Assembly: GCA_030789695.1 (NCBI GenBank)
Contig: JAULAV010002463.1
Coordinates: 1 to 64,000, forward strand
Length of the DNA: 64,000 bases
Reading direction: 5' to 3'
Origin: Scilla litardierei
Lineage: Eukaryota > Streptophyta > Magnoliopsida > Asparagales > Asparagaceae
Position 1 is the stretch's first letter, and every line of letters begins with the position of its first letter. The translations under genes were made by a program, and so were the position numbers. A model generated the notes under the pieces. It was not told the DNA's origin and did not search any database. It saw nothing but the letters and a program-made list of their open reading frames with translations. Below are positions 23,757 to 34,680 of this stretch, piece by piece.

Positions 23757-26700
23757 ATGTCTACCGCTTCTAAGAATATTGTCGCAGAGCTTAACAAAGG
23801 TGAAAAGCTCAACGGCGACAATTATAAACTTTGGTCAATTAAAATCCAATATGTTTTGGAGGAGCAAGATGTGCTCGAAACACTCCAAAACATAATGGTA
23901 GAACCTGAGTTGGGCAATACGGCCCAACACAAGAGGGACCGGGAAGCTTATGACACTTGGACTCGAAAGAACAAAATAGCACGTATTACGTTACTGTCCG
24001 CAATGGACAATGACATAATGCGTCTATTTCGGGAATTCGATCTAGCCAAAGACATATGGTCTGAGCTAGAAGTAAAGTTTGGTGGAACTTCGGTTACCAA
24101 ACTCCGCTCCTTGAATATTCAATTTGATTCGTACAAAATGCGGCGAGATCATTCTATGAAAAAGCATCTCCGCCACATGGCGAATCTAATATCTGAATTA
24201 AAGGATGCGGGTGTTACGCTGTCTGACGAACAGCAGATCCAAGCAGTCATTCGTTCACTCCCAGATAGCTGGGATAACATGAAAATGCACCTCACTCATA
24301 ATGAGTGCATTAAAACTTTAAGCGATGTTTCGAAACACCTCGAACTCGAGGAAGAGCGGATTCAAGCCGCAAAACCAAGTGCAGAAGTGCACGTGGCCGC
24401 TAGTTCCTCACATGGAGGAAATAAGCGGAAACGCTTAAGGTTTGTGAACGAACGAAAGCAAGAACCGGAAACCTCAAAGAAGACTAAGAACAAAAAGTGG
24501 CAAAAGAATGTGCACTCAAAGAAGAAAAACTTGAAGAAGATCAAGTGCTTTAAGTGCAACAAGTACGGTCACTTCGCCCGTACATGTACGGATGGAAGTG
24601 ATAAGGTAACTTGTAGGACTAGTTACATATGTGTTTCTAGTTCCATGTTTCTTGCTGAATCTAACTATTTTTGGTTGATTGATTCAGGGGCCACAGACCA
24701 CGTTGCGAAGGACAGAAGGTTCTTCGTAGAGTATCGAAGGATAACTCAAGGAACAAAGTGGATATACGTCGGCAACAACACTCATGTTGAAGTCAAAGGC
24801 GTCGGAACATGTAAGCTAGTTCTCGACAACGGCCGGACATTATTATTGCACGACGTCCTCTTTGCTCCAGATATTAGAAGGAATATCGTTTCCGTGGTCA
24901 TGTTAATGTCTTTAGATTATGAGTGGAGGTTCTATAAACAATATGTTGACCTTGTTTGTAATAATTCTTTGATTGGTTCTGGTAATGTTTGTAATGGATT
25001 AATTGTTTTAAATACAATGTATGATGATTCTTCTTCCATTAATGAAAGTTTCCATTTAACAAATGTTTCTAACTCTGAGTCTGAGATCATTTGTTGGCAT
25101 GCAAGACTTGGTCATATTGGACCAACTAGAATGGATAGACTTGCCAAAAGTGGCTTGCTATCTAATGTTTCAAAAGTTGAAATGTCAACTTGCGAACATT
25201 GTCTTGTAGGGAAAACTTGTCGCAAGCCGTTTGGAACTGGCACAAGGGCCGAAGTTCCATTACAGCTTATCCATTCAGACATTTGCGATCCAATGAATGT
25301 TAAGACAAGACGCGGGAAGTCCTATTTCATCACATTCATTGATGACTTCACCCGTTTCGGACATATCTATTTGATATCCCACAAAAGTGAAGCTTTGGCT
25401 TGCTTTAAAAACTATATGAGTTTAGTGGAGAATCAATTAGATCGCAAGATTAAGGTTTTGCGAACCGATAGGGGCGGTGAATATCAATCAATAAGTTTTA
25501 AGGAACTTTGTGATGAAAAAGGCATAGTTCATCAAATAACTATGCCTTATACTCCGCAACAAAACGGTGTTGCGGAAAGAAGAAATAGGACATTGATGGA
25601 AATGGTCCGATCAATGATGTCTCAGGCAAATTTGCCTATCACCTTTTGGGGTGACGCATTATTGACGGCAGCATTCATCTTAAACCGTGTACCCTCGAAG
25701 TCGGTAAGTTCCACTCCTTATGAGTTGTGGAACAATAGAACTCCAGACTTAAACATTCTAAAACCTTGGGGTTGTGCCTTTTACGCACATTTATCCTCTC
25801 ACAAATATGGCAAACTTGGGCCACGTGGGAGGAAGTGTATCTTCATCCGATACGCTGAAAACTCCAAAGGATATGTTTTCGTCGGTCAAGAGGACAATGG
25901 GGGTCTTATAGAATTCGAATCGAGGGATGTTGTCTTCTTGGAAAATGAGTTTCCAAGACAGGGTGAGATAAGTCAAGACTTATCCTTGTTTGAGACTTGG
26001 GATCAAGATAGATCGGAACGTTCGAGTGGGAGAATTCTTGGTGAAGAAGAAAATACGTTTCAAACTTCACCAATGGATGATACGAACGATACCAATCCTA
26101 TTCCGAGTGGGAGTGATATTATTCCAAGTGGGAGTGATGTCATTCCAAGTGGGAGTGATCAAACTCAAACAAGACGTAGTAATCGAACGAGGCTAACACC
26201 TCTGAGATTTGAGGATGAATTTCCTCAAACATTCATGACATTACTACAAGATGATGACGAACCTGCAAATTTCAAACAGGCCGTCACATGCCCTGCTAAA
26301 CATAAATGGATAGCGGCAATGGAAGAAGAACTTCAATCCATGAAAACAAACCAAGTCTGGGACTTGGTTGATTTACCTAAGGGACGTAGAGCCATTGGGA
26401 ACAAGTGGGTTCTCAAAATCAAGCATAAGGCTGATGGCTCCATCGAGAAATATAAAGCTCACCTTGTTGCGAAAGGTTTCACGCAACAGGAAGGAATAGA
26501 CTACGAAGAGACTTTCTCTCCTGTCGTGCGTTTTACCTCGATTCGCTTAATTCTGGCAATGGTGGCTTGTTTGGACCTCGAATTACATCAGATGGATGTA
26601 AAGACTGCCTTTCTTAACGGAGAACTAGATGAGGAGATCTACATGGAACAACCAAACGGGTTCGTACAAGAAGAAAACAAACATAAGGTTTGTAAACTTC

Positions 26701-27821
26701 GTAAATCCATATATGGTCTTAAACAATCCTCAAGGCAGTGGTATATGCGCTTTCAAGAAGTCGTTTTGTCGTATGGTTTCTCCATGCTCGACGAAGACAA
26801 CTGCGTATATATTAAGAGGATTAAAAACAAGTATGTAATTATGTCTCTTTATGTAGATGACATACTTATAGCCGGAAATGATAAGCGTCTTATCTTGGAT
26901 ATCAAAGCTTGGCTTTCATCCGTCTTTGAGATGAAAGACATGGGTGAAGCTGCATATATCCTTGGGGTTAAGATCTCAAGGAATCGTTCCAAGAAACTTC
27001 TTTCTCTCTCTCAAGAGACATATATAAAGAAAGTTTTAGAACGGTTTAATATGCAGGACTGCAAGCAAATTGATACTCCAATAAGCAAAGGCGAGGGTCT
27101 ATGTTTGGAGATGTGTCCCAAAGATCCAAAAGAAAAGAAAGCTATGGAAAAAGTTCCATACTCCAGTGTTGTCGGGAGTCTGATGTATGCCATGATGTGT
27201 ACCAGACCAGACATTTGCTATGCTGTTGGTATGGTAAGCCGTTACCAATCCAACCCAGGACAAGCACACTGGAAAGCGGTGAAGAGGATATTAAGATACC
27301 TCAAAGGGACTGCGGACTATGCGTTATGCTATCAAGGCAATACCTTGAGACTCGAAGGCTATACCGATGCTGATTGGGCGGGTGATCTCGACGAGCGTAG
27401 ATCTACCTCAGGCTTTGTTTACTTGCTCGGGAATGGTGTAATATCCTGGAGCAGCAAGAAGCAAACCTGCATCGCCTTATCAACCATGGAAGCCGAATTC
27501 GTAGCATTCAGCATGGCGGTCCAAGAAGCTGTTTGGCTTAGGAAATTCTTAGACAGGCTGACGAATGCCTCTGACTCGAGCACTGTTCCTATATACAGTG
27601 ATAGTCAAGCTTCGATTGCCTATGTCAAAGATCCTAAATTTCATTGTAAGACCAAACACATTGACATTCGATTCAAGTTTGCGAAGGATTATGACAAACG
27701 GAAGGAAGTAGACATAGGATACATATCCACGCATGAGATGATAGCGGATCCCCTTACTAAGCCGATCCCCAGAGATGTGTTTTTCAAACACTTATCATCT
27801 ATGGGAATGCGTAGGTGCTGA
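23757..27821 (+). CDS. Ty1/copia gag-pol polyprotein
   Basis: Makes the capsid, protease, integrase, reverse transcriptase and RNase H of the element, acting in cytoplasmic particles and then at the nuclear genome. I chose the ATG at 23757 ('MSTASKNIV'), the usual start form of copia gags; the frame is open from an earlier ATG at 23679. From 23757 it is 1354 residues. In order: gag with UBN2-type alpha-helical region (about 1-220); zinc knuckle CFKCNKYGHFARTC (about 290); protease DSGATDHV (about 330); integrase HHCC finger and 'LRTDRGGEY' catalytic region (about 440-720); low-complexity linker with three 'IPSGSD' repeats; RT with 'YVDDILIAG' (about 1060); RNase H with 'YTDADWAG' (about 1200) to the stop. 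No stop or frameshift is seen and all expected catalytic motifs are present, so it may be autonomous. Confidence 0.95.
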   Translation: MSTASKNIVAELNKGEKLNGDNYKLWSIKIQYVLEEQDVLETLQNIMVEPELGNTAQHKRDREAYDTWTRKNKIARITLLSAMDNDIMRLFREFDLAKDIWSELEVKFGGTSVTKLRSLNIQFDSYKMRRDHSMKKHLRHMANLISELKDAGVTLSDEQQIQAVIRSLPDSWDNMKMHLTHNECIKTLSDVSKHLELEEERIQAAKPSAEVHVAASSSHGGNKRKRLRFVNERKQEPETSKKTKNKKWQKNVHSKKKNLKKIKCFKCNKYGHFARTCTDGSDKVTCRTSYICVSSSMFLAESNYFWLIDSGATDHVAKDRRFFVEYRRITQGTKWIYVGNNTHVEVKGVGTCKLVLDNGRTLLLHDVLFAPDIRRNIVSVVMLMSLDYEWRFYKQYVDLVCNNSLIGSGNVCNGLIVLNTMYDDSSSINESFHLTNVSNSESEIICWHARLGHIGPTRMDRLAKSGLLSNVSKVEMSTCEHCLVGKTCRKPFGTGTRAEVPLQLIHSDICDPMNVKTRRGKSYFITFIDDFTRFGHIYLISHKSEALACFKNYMSLVENQLDRKIKVLRTDRGGEYQSISFKELCDEKGIVHQITMPYTPQQNGVAERRNRTLMEMVRSMMSQANLPITFWGDALLTAAFILNRVPSKSVSSTPYELWNNRTPDLNILKPWGCAFYAHLSSHKYGKLGPRGRKCIFIRYAENSKGYVFVGQEDNGGLIEFESRDVVFLENEFPRQGEISQDLSLFETWDQDRSERSSGRILGEEENTFQTSPMDDTNDTNPIPSGSDIIPSGSDVIPSGSDQTQTRRSNRTRLTPLRFEDEFPQTFMTLLQDDDEPANFKQAVTCPAKHKWIAAMEEELQSMKTNQVWDLVDLPKGRRAIGNKWVLKIKHKADGSIEKYKAHLVAKGFTQQEGIDYEETFSPVVRFTSIRLILAMVACLDLELHQMDVKTAFLNGELDEEIYMEQPNGFVQEENKHKVCKLRKSIYGLKQSSRQWYMRFQEVVLSYGFSMLDEDNCVYIKRIKNKYVIMSLYVDDILIAGNDKRLILDIKAWLSSVFEMKDMGEAAYILGVKISRNRSKKLLSLSQETYIKKVLERFNMQDCKQIDTPISKGEGLCLEMCPKDPKEKKAMEKVPYSSVVGSLMYAMMCTRPDICYAVGMVSRYQSNPGQAHWKAVKRILRYLKGTADYALCYQGNTLRLEGYTDADWAGDLDERRSTSGFVYLLGNGVISWSSKKQTCIALSTMEAEFVAFSMAVQEAVWLRKFLDRLTNASDSSTVPIYSDSQASIAYVKDPKFHCKTKHIDIRFKFAKDYDKRKEVDIGYISTHEMIADPLTKPIPRDVFFKHLSSMGMRRC

Positions 27822-28878
27822 GCTGTATCATGTAATATTTCCCATGTCTATAGAAGATCAAAGTTTAATAAAAGAAAGAAGTTCTTTTATATATTGCATA
27901 CAAGTTTCTTACAAATGATTTTAAACATTTGTGTTTTAGTCTCAGCTATTTTATTGTGTGTATGTCGGACAGATTAAGGTTGGCTCTCTCACATGAGCAA
28001 CCGCCTTATCTTATCAGATGGATAAGATAGAGATGAGACTAGTTTAAAGTCAAAATCATTAGACAAATGATTTAGAGTCATGACTTAAACAAGATAGTCG
28101 AATAAAAGATCTGCATCATACGGATGCTTACAAAAGATCTGAGATCTGTATCACAAGGATATAAAGATCTCATTGGATTTTTAAAAAAAAAATCCTATCT
28201 GTCTTATGCAGGATGAGAGTCCGTGAATATTTCACGAGTAGTAAGGGGACTCAAAAAGATAGGCACTGTGGTGTCTGATCTTTCATCCGTACAACATCAT
28301 TAAGACATACTCTCCCTGGGAAAGGAGTGATGTTGTAATACGTGTTCATACCACGTATGCATTTCGACCACTGAGTTAGTAGCAATAGTGTTTGCTATTA
28401 TGTGAGACTCAAAGGCCATACGGGCCTTAACTCTTACCCTCAAGGACTCCAATTGGTTCCTTTAGATTTGACGAGATGATCGCTATCTTAGCGTGTTACT
28501 AATGGGCTATGGTAATTCGGCTCGGCGGGGCACGTTAGAAAAGCGAATCAAGTCAAGATCAGAAGGTTCACAAGAAGAGGAAGATTGATTTCATATTCGC
28601 ATTTGGACTTTAGTGATTCAAAGCTGGCCAGCCAATTGTAATCCAGATGGGATTCAATTGTTGAATATAAAGTACAAGAAATGTGAAGAAATAATCTAGG
28701 GTAAAGCATGCGTTGAACTACTCAACTTTGCACCTTCGAGGTCGTTGTGTATCTCTAACAAGTGCACAACAACAGACTCTATGCGCATGACGGTCGCACG
28801 GTCTATTTCTCGGTATGATAGATGAAAGAACTAAGGGAAAGACGTTCTCTTACAATCCCCTCAAGTGTGAGTGGGAGA
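27822..28878 (+). other. Copia 3' untranslated region and polypurine tract
   Basis: No coding sequence recognised in about 1 kb. It ends 'GTGAGTGGGAGA' (28867-28878) directly before the 3' LTR, the expected polypurine tract. An 'AAAAAAAAATCC' run is at 28183-28194. Confidence 0.75.
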
Positions 28879-29483
28879 TGTTGGATATGGAAGAAGTTTG
28901 TACACCCTTGTGGGGGATGTACGAGGGAATACGGACCTCGAACGTCGCGCACACGAAGTCGTGTGCAAAGGGAATCTGTTCCCTTGCGGAGAGGATCTCT
29001 GTATGAGTGGGAAAGTCGCATTATATATGCATAAATGCATGCGACATATGGCTAATAAAGGGGGAATATCTTAAGCTTATGTTGTACCATGCATATGGTA
29101 CAACTTAAGCTTATAATGTGCCATGCATCATGGTACACCTTAATTAAGTTGTTCCAAAGGAACAACTTACCCTAAAATAACTACCTTGGGGGCTATAAAT
29201 AAGACCCAAGGGTAGCCATTTTCCTAACACCATTTGCATGAAATTCATGCATGCATCTTCTTCATAGCGAAGCTCTGCAGAAATATTTCCTCTCCCTCCA
29301 TCCAAGTTCTTAATCTAAAATAGAGATTTAGATTGTGGATTAGTAGCCTTACTCCGTTCGTGAGAAGACTCGATCCGTCGTGGCGAATCCGAAGGCAAAG
29401 TTCCGAGACTACCGCTCCGCATACGCTAGCGTAAGTCTCCACTTTAATTATCGATCCTAACTCTGTTTTGACAGGATACTACA
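28879..29483 (+). repeat. 3' LTR of copia element
   Basis: 605 bp, same as 21184-21788 apart from one base I could find. Followed at 29484 by the CTTCG target duplication, after which the gypsy gag reading resumes on the minus strand. Confidence 0.93.
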
Positions 29484-30303
29484 CTTCGGGCCTCTTGAAC
29501 TGTACCGGCTGATTGGGCCTGAACCCTGGTCTCATCACTGCCCTAGCCTGCTCCACAGGCCTCTTCCCAGCTCCAGAAGCACATCCTCTCTTCTGGTTCA
29601 CGATCTGCTCCTGCCTCTTCGCTGCAACCAGAACCTTCTGATAGGTCTCCGAATCAGAAGAAGTCACAAAGCTCTGAAGATCCAAAGAAAGCCCCTGCAG
29701 AAACCTCTGGGCCCTCTCATCAGCATCCTACACCATCTTCGGTGCGAAACGGCTCAACCTGGTGAACTCCTGGTGGTACTGATCCACCGTCAAGCTCCCC
29801 TGCTTCAAGTTGATGAAGCGCTGCGCCATCTCCCTCCTGGCAGCCTTCGGAAAGTACTCCTCATCGAATCTGGACTTGAAAGTAGCCCAAGATATCGGCT
29901 CCTCCAGCATCTCCTCCTCGGCATCCCACCAATTCCGAGCATTATACTTAAGCTGCCTCTTCGCCAAATCAACCCATCCAGCCGGGTCGACCTTCAACAT
30001 CTTCAAGTTGTCCTCCAAGTTCCTGGTCTACTCATCAACAGCTAGGGGTCCTTCGGTCCCATCAAAGTAAGCGGGGCCCAGCTCCCGAAACTGCTTCGCC
30101 CCAGCCTCGAAGCGAGGGACATTCTGAACAGGCTGCGTTGCCCGAGCAGGCGGAACATTCTGGGCATTCTGCAGCATCCCCTGCTGCACCTGCATCATCT
30201 GATGCATCATCCGCATGATCTCCCCATTGGTGGGCTCTCGGTCTGGCTCCTCGACACGAGGGGGCACACCACCACCAGCACGGGTATTTCGTCTTCCAGC
30301 CAT
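29479..30303 (-). pseudogene. 5' part of older gypsy gag, interrupted
   Basis: Starts ATG at 30303 ('MAGRRNTRAGGG') on the minus strand. It runs through a retrotransposon gag domain ('WWDAEEEMLEEPISW', 'FINLKQGSLTVDQY') to 29484, where the copia element cuts it just before the zinc knuckles at 21174. Stops: TAG near 30025 at a position where the relative has Trp (EEW), and TAG near 29725 where CAG is likely. The intact relative at 61020-62108 gives the expected reading. It is not functional. Confidence 0.85.
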
Positions 30304-30423
30304 CTAATGACACCGAAAAACGAAAAAATTAGACTCTTATCCTTATGACTTGGGTGTTGAAATTGTTTATCGGACATTCTATAATTTCTTATCATTGTTC
30401 TGATTAAGTCACAGTTACAGTGT

Positions 30424-30442
30424 GGACCTGCATGGGCCACCA
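30424..30442 (-). promoter_or_regulatory. Putative primer binding site, older gypsy
   Basis: On the minus strand TGGTGGCCCATGCAGGTCC, eight bases after the 5' LTR. The same 19 bases follow the 5' LTR of the second gypsy element. It is not the initiator-Met site; I cannot name the tRNA. Confidence 0.5.
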
Positions 30443-30450
30443 AAGAAACC

Positions 30451-33003
30451 TGTCACGACCCGCTTCCCTAAAATGGAGGCGAGGCGAGACGAGGCCCGCT
30501 CAGGCTTGGAGCTGTGAGGCTCCATCCTGTAAAGCGTCTGGAATAAACACACAGGTCCCTGTAATGTGACACGGAACAAAGACAAGAATAATAGAAAGAG
30601 ATAGATATATAAAAAAATATTCATCTCAAAGTCCAGATAAAGTTCAACAACCACAGAAATGCCACCAGACAAACAAAAGAGTCTAAAAGAAAAGGCCCAG
30701 CATGGCCAACAAAGAAACTAACAACAAACGGTGCTACTCACCGACAAATAACAACAACTAAAGGCAGGACTGCGAAGGAACACTAGGACTGGTCACTGGT
30801 GTCCTCGTACTCCACGTCAGCAACAGAATCGGGCACGAACTCCACGAACTCCTCGCCCTCAACTGCGGGCTCTGGCTCAGCAACTAACATGCGTCACCCA
30901 AAGAGAAGTGGCACATGTCAGCAAAGTCTACAAGACTTTGTGCAAGGAAACTGAAGGAAGTAGAAACAACCTAGCAGTTCTAGGGTATAGTATGACATGA
31001 CATTTTATGCAATGAGATCAACAAGTAAAGTAACAGCAGTTTATGTCATGGCATGATTTATAGTATGGCAAGTAAAACATGGCAGGGAAACATTTAACAT
31101 GGCATGGAACAATTTAACATTCACAAGGACAAGTACAAGTATGTAAGCACGTCGTGCACAGAGATTCCGCCCTTTGGCTAGAGTGGTTGTACGGGCCAAC
31201 TCTTACGCTCAAGTGACCGTTTATCCCTACCCCTCCACGTGTATCGAGCCAGGGCTTTACCCCCGAACATGGATGCTCGCTTCTGGATCACAAGCCAGGA
31301 AGTGTTTTAACAAGTATGGCGTAGGGTTATGCCCGCATAACGGGTGCCTAGCCGAAAACACGGATTGTACATGTAATTTGGTAGCGTGTGCTACGATCAA
31401 CATACAATTTAAATGGCATGTAAAGAATGCAATGCATGGCAGATATTCAATTTAAATTGCGTACCATTAAAGAAATTAAACATGATAGGCAATGCATGAC
31501 ATGACATGCCAAGGCAATTCTAGCTTCGTTGTCAAGCTAGAATTTGAATTTGCGCCTAGACCGCTATCATTTCACGGTCTAGTCTCTTTCACGCTGAAGC
31601 AAAGAAATGGCCTAAAGCATGGCCTAAAACAGGGTTGGCAAGTTTCACTTGCCTGGTACCGAGGTTTGTTGATCGTCGAGAGTTGTCACACAAAACGCTA
31701 CTCTACGGGGAAAAGGGGTCGATGTTATGGTCAAAGCAGAGAATCAGAATTGTATGATTAAATCCGGTTTTGCATTGGAAACCTACAACGTCCAGTAATC
31801 CATTTTTAATTAGGGTTTTCTAATTTACAGTGTGGGTTTAGAGAAATTAAAGGTAGATCACTAACCGTTTACGAAGCGAAGATCGAGACGCCTACGGATC
31901 TGCAGGTAGGAGAAGATCTCGCTGAATTCCAGATTGCCGTCGCTAAGTCTGATCTAGCACGGCAACGGATGAAGCGATCCCGGAAGAACTACACTGAAAA
32001 GATCTCCTGGAGGCTGAAATAGGACAGATCTGGAGATGGGAGAATGTATGGGAAAATCTGGAGCAAAAGGGAAATTTAGGGGTTTTGGTGTCGGCCGACG
32101 GCCTACGGGTGGTGCCGGCGCAATGGAAGGTGAGATGGAGCACGGGAGGATAAAGGAAGGCAAGAGGAAGCTTGGGGGATGATTGGGGAAGAGAATCGGC
32201 TAAGAGAAGTGAAGAAGAAATGAAAAACGTATATGGTTTAAATAGAAAGAAATAGCGGCGGCTACGACTTAACCTAGGGTTACTGGGCAATTTAGCCGGT
32301 CAGTGAAGAGTGGTCGACCGACTAGTTTGGGAACTAGTCGGTCGGTCGTCCAACTGAGACCGACTAAAAGCAAACAGTGAACAGTGTCAGTACATGGTAG
32401 ACAGAGTTAGTCGGTCTGTGAAGGCTCGTCAACCAACTAGTTTGGGAACTAGTCGGTCGGTGAATGTTCATAGACCGACTAAGGGTCGAATAAGGTAAAC
32501 AATAAGTACTGACAGTTAGTCGGTCAGTGAAGGAACTCTAACCGACTAGTTTCACAACTAGTCGGTCGATAGATGTTTTTGACCGACTAACTGTAAACAG
32601 TAACTCGGCTGTACAGAAGAACTCAGAATTAGTCTGTCTGAGTACAAGTCCTGACCGACTAGTTTGGCAACTAGTCGGTCGAAGAATGTGCTTAGACCGA
32701 CTAAACGTAAACAGTAACTTAGCTGAATTTATTAAGATGAACTAGTCGGTCCCTGAAGGGTTGCCGACCAACTAGATTGGAATCTAGTCGGTTGTTCTCC
32801 TTCTTGAACCAACTAAGATGCTCCAGAAGTGCCCAAACGAAGCGCGAAGCTTCGGGAAGATTCCTATGGCCTCTAGGATCACTCTAGCTCTAAGATTAAG
32901 ACGCTATGAAGCTTATCGTAAGAACGTCTGACCAGGAAAAGCACACAAGGAGAGAACATCCATATTATTAATATAATAGTCATTACAAAAACCGGTCGTT
33001 ACA
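30451..33003 (-). repeat. 5' LTR of the older gypsy element
   Basis: 2553 bp, TGTCACGACC...TCGTTACA on the plus strand, partner of 14909-17489. It has a single copy of the 28-bp 'TTAGGGTTTT' word and the same 5-unit palindromic array at about 32292-32815. Many scattered differences from the partner indicate an older insertion than the copia. Confidence 0.9.
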
Positions 33004-33022
33004 ATATATATATATATATATA

Positions 33023-33423
33023 GTGAAAAATGGAGAAGAGCTGACAGCGCTGGAAATTTTTCCAGCGCTGTCCGCATTTTGGACGACCTAAAAGTATTTT
33101 TTTTGAAATTTTTTTTGCAGTAGTTAGATATACGTGTTAGGAAGCTCCCCACAAAATTTCAGCTCAATCCGACACCGTTTGAGCCTCCGTTCATCGATTT
33201 CAAAAACGTTACGCAAAACTGTGGACAGATTTGCGTAACGTTTTTGAAATCGATGAACGGAGGCTCAAACGGTGTCGGATTGAGCTGAAATTTTGTGGGG
33301 AGCTTCCTAACACGTATATATAACTACTGAAAAAAACAAATTTCAAAAAAAATATTTTTACCTCGCCCAAAATGCGGACAGCGCTGGAAAAATTTCCAGC
33401 GCTGTCAGCATTGGCCCATTAAC

Positions 33424-33426
<3 letters not shown>
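33023..33426. mobile_element. Fold-back element, family C, copy 1
   Basis: Ends 'GTGAAAAATGGAGAAGAGCT' and '...GCCCATTAACCTC'. Near each end is a small palindrome CCAGCGCTG...CAGCGCTGG, and the long arms run from 'CTAACACGTATA' to the centre 'GCAAAACTGTGGACAGATTT'. Four copies exist in this window, always in TA-rich tracts. It lies next to the right end of the gypsy element. Confidence 0.75.

Positions 33427-33516
<90 letters not shown>
33427..33516. repeat. (TA)n microsatellite
   Basis: About 45 TA units between fold-back elements C1 and B1. Confidence 0.95.
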
Positions 33517-33520
<4 letters not shown>

Positions 33521-33897
33521 CAATCTTCCATTGCGAAAAAATGGTGCGAAAGCCCGTGCGAAAACATTTTTTTTATTTTTTTGAAATTTTTTTTTTCAAA
33601 AATTCTTTTTTTGATGTTTAATCCATACAATTATATACCCTAGGGAAAATAATGGGTGAACCCGTTGGGGATTAGAGCACCCATCCACCCGTTACAAATT
33701 TAACGGTCTCAAAACGTGCGAATTTGATGAAATGCCTTGATCGAAGGCCAAATGACATTATTTCTCAACCATTATTTTTTGAGGGGGGTATAACAACATA
33801 TAATGAGGGTGGAAAAAAGAATTTTTGAAAAAAAAAATTTCAAAAAAAAGATAAAAACATTTTCGCACCGTGCGAAATGTTCTCACATGAAGATTTT

Positions 33898-33900
<3 letters not shown>
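33517..33900. mobile_element. Fold-back element, family B, copy 1
   Basis: Begins 'AGGGCAATCTTCCATTGCG' and ends 'CATGAAGATTTTCCT', with inner arms of poly-A/T rich 'GAAATTTTTTTTTTCAAAAA' type and 'TCTCAACCATTATTTTTTGA'. The centre is 'ACAAATTTAACGGTCTC'. The inverse copy is at 50516-50897. Confidence 0.65.

Positions 33901-33959
<59 letters not shown>
33901..33959. repeat. (TA)n microsatellite at a Helitron 5' end
   Basis: TA run that ends exactly where TCTATATTATAAAACAGGG begins. Confidence 0.95.
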
Positions 33960-33962
<3 letters not shown>

Positions 33963-34395
33963 ATATTATAAAACAGGGATGTTATCATGGGTTTTTGGAT
34001 AAGAGAAATTGGATAAGAGATATTGGTTATGTGTATTGTTGTTTGTGGATTAGAATATGTGTATTGTTGTATAAGAGATTTTGGATAAGAGAAAATGGAT
34101 AAGAGATAATGGATAAGAGAATTTGTTTTTGGTTATGTGTAATTGGGTGTGATGGTTATATAGTATAGATTGTATATAGGGTATGATGAGAAATTGAGAT
34201 AAGAGATATTGGATATAATAAATCATTTTCCTCACTCACATCAAATCCTGTCATAGCTTCTCCTTCAAATCATTTTTAAAAAAAATTTTGATTTCAAAAT
34301 TTCCGTTTCCATCTTAACATCAAAATTGTGAGGGAAATTTTGGGCGGGAATGGTTTTTTGATCAAATCACAGACGGCAAGATCAACTCAAAATTT

Positions 34396-34680
34396 GTGAG
34401 GGAAAGGTTTGGGATTTTGCTTTTGAGTTGGAGAGCCAGCCATCTTCTTCTACGCAGCTACTCTCATTTCACCAACGCCATCTTCTTCTACCTCCAACTT
34501 CCTCTTCTTCTTCCTTCACAAACGCCAAGAAGCAGCACATCACGAAGATCACCCTCTTCTTCTTCTACCTCCATTATCACGAAGCAGCACATCATCAAGA
34601 AGCTTCAACACGGTTTGCTGAGTTTGAGTTTCAGAGCTTGAGAGCTTCATCACTTCATCTCCTCCTCAACTCTTGGTGAG
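34396..34680 (+). other. 5'UTR-like CT-rich segment with splice donor
   Basis: CT-rich leader-like sequence with self-repeating words ('ATCTTCTTCTAC', 'CACGAAG', 'AAGCAGCACATCA') ending '...CAACTCTTG|GTGAGTTTT', a good donor. It could be the captured first exon of a host gene, since it stands at the head of the element. The open frames here (34396-34641, 34428-34679) show no recognisable protein. Confidence 0.35.

Larger units (their letters stand above)
21184..29483 (+). mobile_element. Young, apparently complete Ty1/copia element
   Basis: Two 605-bp LTRs (21184-21788, 28879-29483) are flanked by a perfect CTTCG duplication (21179-21183 and 29484-29488). An initiator-tRNA-Met type primer site follows the 5' LTR, a single intact gag-pol frame fills the centre, and a purine tract precedes the 3' LTR. 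The LTRs differ at one position I could see (c/a near 21200 and 28895). It sits inside the gag of the older gypsy element, just before its zinc knuckles, so it is the younger insertion. The integrase-before-RT order proves Ty1/copia; I do not commit to a lineage. Confidence 0.93.
14909..33003 (-). mobile_element. Degenerate Ty3/gypsy Tekay/Del-type element with nested copia
   Basis: Two long direct repeats (14909-17489, 30451-33003) have TG/CA ends and are flanked by ATATA on both sides (14904-14908 and 33004-33008), the 5-bp duplication expected of an LTR element, although in TA-rich DNA. The coding order on the minus strand is gag, zinc knuckles, protease, RT, RNase H, integrase, chromodomain. 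The domain order and C-terminal chromodomain place it among chromoviruses; the wording near the end ('[19 protein letters not shown]') is Tekay/Del-like. Removing the nested copia (8300 bp) and one TSD leaves about 9.8 kb. Multiple nonsense changes make it non-autonomous. Confidence 0.88.
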
